Origin: Brachyspira pilosicoli
Lineage (GTDB): Bacteria; Spirochaetota; Brachyspiria; Brachyspirales; Brachyspiraceae
Reading direction: 5' to 3'
NCBI RefSeq assembly: GCF_019402445.1
Contig: NZ_SRZM01000243.1
Location: 1-7,248, forward strand
DNA length: 7,248 nt
Part shown: one piece after another, positions 5,511 to 7,248 of the stretch
How positions within the stretch are numbered: the stretch's first letter is position 1
Layout of the letters: every line of letters starts with the position of its first letter
Program-made: the position numbers and the translations under genes
Notes under the pieces: generated by a model
What the model was told of the DNA's origin: nothing
The model's input: the letters and a program-made list of their open reading frames with translations, nothing else
Database searches by the model: none

Positions 5511-6542
5511 ATGAAAAAAGTTATTTATATTTTTTTGTTATTTTCTTCTTTGCTCTTTTGTCAAAATATAGATATATCAAAAAAAGATTTTTATTTTCTT
5601 AAGGGAAATATTGGTAATACTCCTATAAGTATGTATTTATATATAGATAATAATAATAATCTTTCAGGTAAATATTATTATGATACTATAAAGCAAATTA
5701 TTGAGATAAAGGGTAGTATTAACGGAAATAGTTTTCATCTTGATGAGAGTATTAATGATAGAGTGATAGGTTCTTTAGACGGAGAAATTACTAGTGAAAT
5801 GGTTTTTACTGGTAATTGGGTTTCTGCTGACAAAAACAATACTTTTAGTTTTTCTTTTTATATAGACAATAATTATCCTATAAATAAAATTAGGTTTATA
5901 AATGCTAGTTTAGATATTAAAGATGATAATGGTACTTTTGAATCTAGCAGAGATGCTGTTATTATTGGAAATGATAAAAACATAAAAGCAATAAATAGAA
6001 TATCTTTAGACATTGATGAAACTAAATCTATAGAAGAAGAAAATATTACAACTACGCTTAATAATTTAATTTCATCACAATATAATACTTGGAAAGAAGC
6101 TATTAATGATAAGTTTAATATGCAAAGAAATATTGAAGTATCGTTTATAGATGAGAACATAATATCATTTTCTATATATAATTATTCTTATGCAGGCGGT
6201 GCTCATGGCATATATAATATTCAGCCTAATATATATTTAATATCCACTGGAAAGAGAGTTGGGTTAAGTTTATCAGAGCTTATAGATGATGTTGCTGATA
6301 TTGATTTAATTAATTTAATGCGTATAAAACTTACAGAGAATATGTCAGAATCTGATTTCTTTGATTTTAATAGTATTACATTAAGCGATACATTTGACAT
6401 TACTCCAACGGGTATAAAGTTTATATGGCCTGCTTATAAGATATCTGATTATGCTCATGGTATTATTGAAATAGAGTTTAGATATTCTGAATTAAAGCCT
6501 TTTGTAAAAGAAGATTCTGTGTTTATGTATTTATTTGAGTAG
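5511..6542 (+). CDS. Secreted two-domain protein with DUF3298/RsiV-like domain
   Basis: A 343-residue exported protein of unknown function. Residues 1-17 are a signal peptide (MKKVIYIFLLFSSLLFC). C17 could be lipidated, but Phe at -1 is a poor lipobox, so simple secretion is as likely. Residues about 27-118 form a strand-rich module with repeated Gly-centred turns (LKGNIGNTPISMYLYID, LSGKYYYD, FTGNWVS). This is a pattern I associate with small beta-rich modules in bacterial envelope proteins. Residues about 160-332 match the DUF4163/DUF3298 layout seen in the extracellular parts of RsiV and PdaC: YSYAGGAHGIYN (226-236), the 'STGKRVGLSLSELI' strand-turn (245-258), FDITPTGIKFIWPAYKISDYAHG (295-317) and a closing strand ending near F331. 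No membrane helix or sigma-factor gene is present, so this is not an RsiV anti-sigma factor. GGG at 5501-5503 is a weak ribosome binding site. The nth gene follows 12 bases after the stop. Confidence 0.8.
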   Translation: MKKVIYIFLLFSSLLFCQNIDISKKDFYFLKGNIGNTPISMYLYIDNNNNLSGKYYYDTIKQIIEIKGSINGNSFHLDESINDRVIGSLDGEITSEMVFTGNWVSADKNNTFSFSFYIDNNYPINKIRFINASLDIKDDNGTFESSRDAVIIGNDKNIKAINRISLDIDETKSIEEENITTTLNNLISSQYNTWKEAINDKFNMQRNIEVSFIDENIISFSIYNYSYAGGAHGIYNIQPNIYLISTGKRVGLSLSELIDDVADIDLINLMRIKLTENMSESDFFDFNSITLSDTFDITPTGIKFIWPAYKISDYAHGIIEIEFRYSELKPFVKEDSVFMYLFE

Positions 6543-6547
6543 GTGAG
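6541..6547 (+). promoter_or_regulatory. Ribosome binding site overlapping upstream stop, sets nth start
   Basis: AGGTGAG overlaps the TAG stop of the preceding gene and lies 7 bases before the ATG at 6555. The frame is also open from a GTG at 6543, but that GTG is part of this binding site and has no good site of its own. The ATG at 6555 is preferred. Confidence 0.7.
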
Positions 6548-6554
6548 TTGTTTT

Positions 6555-7208
6555 ATGAATGATAAAGATATACACCCTATAATGAAAGAGCTTACAAAAG
6601 TTACTAAGTCTATGCCTATGCCTGTAGTAACAGAGATAAAGCTTATTACAAACAGAGATGCTTATAAAATATTAATTTCTACTATGCTTTCTCTTAGAAC
6701 GAAAGACCCTACAACAAGAGATGCTTCAATGAGGCTGTTTGAAAAGGCAGGTAGTGCCAAAGAGATGATAAAGCTTACAGAAGAGGAGATTGCTAAACTT
6801 ATTTACCCTGTAGGTTTTTATAATGTAAAGGCAAAAAATATACTTGAAGTTTCTCATATGATTATTAATGATTATAATGGGGAAGTACCTGATGAGATAG
6901 ATGAGCTTTTAAAACTCAAAGGTGTAGGTAGAAAGGTTGCCAATTTAGTAGTTACAGAGGCTTTTGATAAAGACGGCATATGCGTTGACACTCATGTACA
7001 TAGAATATCAAATAGATTTGGTTACGTTCACACAAAGACACCGGAAGAAACAGAGTTTGCATTGAGAGAGAAGTTGCCTAAAGAATATTGGCGAGTTTAC
7101 AATGACACATTAGTTGTTTATGGACAGAACTTGTGTAAGCCCATTAGTCCTTTATGCAGTGAATGTACAGTTTCACAGTATTGCGACTATTTCAAGAACA
7201 AGAAATAA
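6555..7208 (+). CDS. nth: Endonuclease III (DNA glycosylase/AP lyase)
   Basis: Nth removes oxidised pyrimidines from DNA and nicks the abasic site, in base excision repair. At 217 residues with the ATG at 6555 it is the normal size. The helix-hairpin-helix is [15 protein letters not shown] (118-132) with the catalytic lysine K127. The catalytic aspartate is D145 in [10 protein letters not shown]. The iron-sulfur cluster loop has the exact C-X6-C-X2-C-X5-C spacing: C194, C201, C204, C210. One variant stands out: the N-terminal pocket motif, LSAQTTD in E. coli, reads LSLRTKD (45-51), so the Gln that inserts into the DNA helix is Arg. I recall RTKD/RTRD-like motifs in some archaeal and thermophile homologues, so this may mark a subgroup instead of a defect. 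The gene is probably cotranscribed with the secreted protein upstream, though the functions look unrelated. Confidence 0.95.
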   Translation: MNDKDIHPIMKELTKVTKSMPMPVVTEIKLITNRDAYKILISTMLSLRTKDPTTRDASMRLFEKAGSAKEMIKLTEEEIAKLIYPVGFYNVKAKNILEVSHMIINDYNGEVPDEIDELLKLKGVGRKVANLVVTEAFDKDGICVDTHVHRISNRFGYVHTKTPEETEFALREKLPKEYWRVYNDTLVVYGQNLCKPISPLCSECTVSQYCDYFKNKK

Positions 7209-7230
7209 AATTTTTATGTTTTTATTATTT

Positions 7231-7248
7231 GCAGGGCTTTGCCCCCTG
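7231..7248. repeat. GC-rich hairpin at window edge
   Basis: CAGGG (7232-7236) pairs with CCCTG (7244-7248) around a short loop at the very end of the window, 23 bases after the nth stop. It may be the stem of an nth terminator or one copy of a dispersed palindrome. The bases after it, which would show a T-run, are not included. Confidence 0.45.

Noticed and set aside
5511..5561. Lipoprotein call for the DUF3298-type protein
   Set aside because: C17 is preceded by Phe at -1, which is a poor lipobox even for spirochaetes; lipidation is left open.
5873..6160. Minus-strand frame of 95 codons inside the DUF3298-type gene
   Set aside because: Opposite a conserved secreted protein; no separate ribosome binding site or motif was seen.

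Overview
The window is a low-GC, gene-dense segment in which every supported gene is on the plus strand. It most likely comes from a spirochaete of the genus Brachyspira. The strongest evidence is the gene at 2987-3940, whose product I recognise as a FlaA periplasmic-flagellar sheath protein of the Brachyspira (formerly Serpulina/Treponema hyodysenteriae) type. The very AT-rich spacers and the permissive lipoprotein signal at 887 fit this.

Layout: (a) 1-227 is a leader of only 20 G/C bases, holding a long imperfect palindrome. (b) 228-1390 is a tight pair of small exported proteins of unknown function: a secreted protein with a BamE-like sequence pattern, and a lipoprotein with an NTF2-like look. 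(c) 1523-2773 is ftsA, starting at TTG, with the normal actin fold motifs except for an altered phosphate-2 loop. No ftsZ follows it. (d) 2774-2986 is a regulatory spacer with a near-consensus housekeeping promoter and an inverted repeat abutting its -35 box. (e) 2987-3940 is flaA, closed by a strong intrinsic terminator at 3968-4004. (f) 4058-5407 holds an isochorismatase-family hydrolase and tpiA, probably cotranscribed and closed by a G6/C6 terminator at 5433-5467. (g) 5511-7208 holds a secreted two-domain protein ending in a DUF3298/RsiV-like domain, followed 12 bases later by an endonuclease III gene (nth). The window ends in the middle of a GC-rich hairpin.

The genes form at least four transcription units with unrelated jobs: envelope proteins, cell division, motility, central metabolism and base excision repair. 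flaA stands out by its promoter, terminator and codon choice, all of which fit very high expression of an abundant structural protein. I found no mobile element, CRISPR array, tRNA, rRNA or defence system. I see no convincing new multi-gene system. The points most worth a second look are the FtsA phosphate-2 substitution, the ftsA-flaA adjacency with its palindromic promoter spacer, the variant catalytic-pocket motif of Nth, and the uncharacterised exported proteins.
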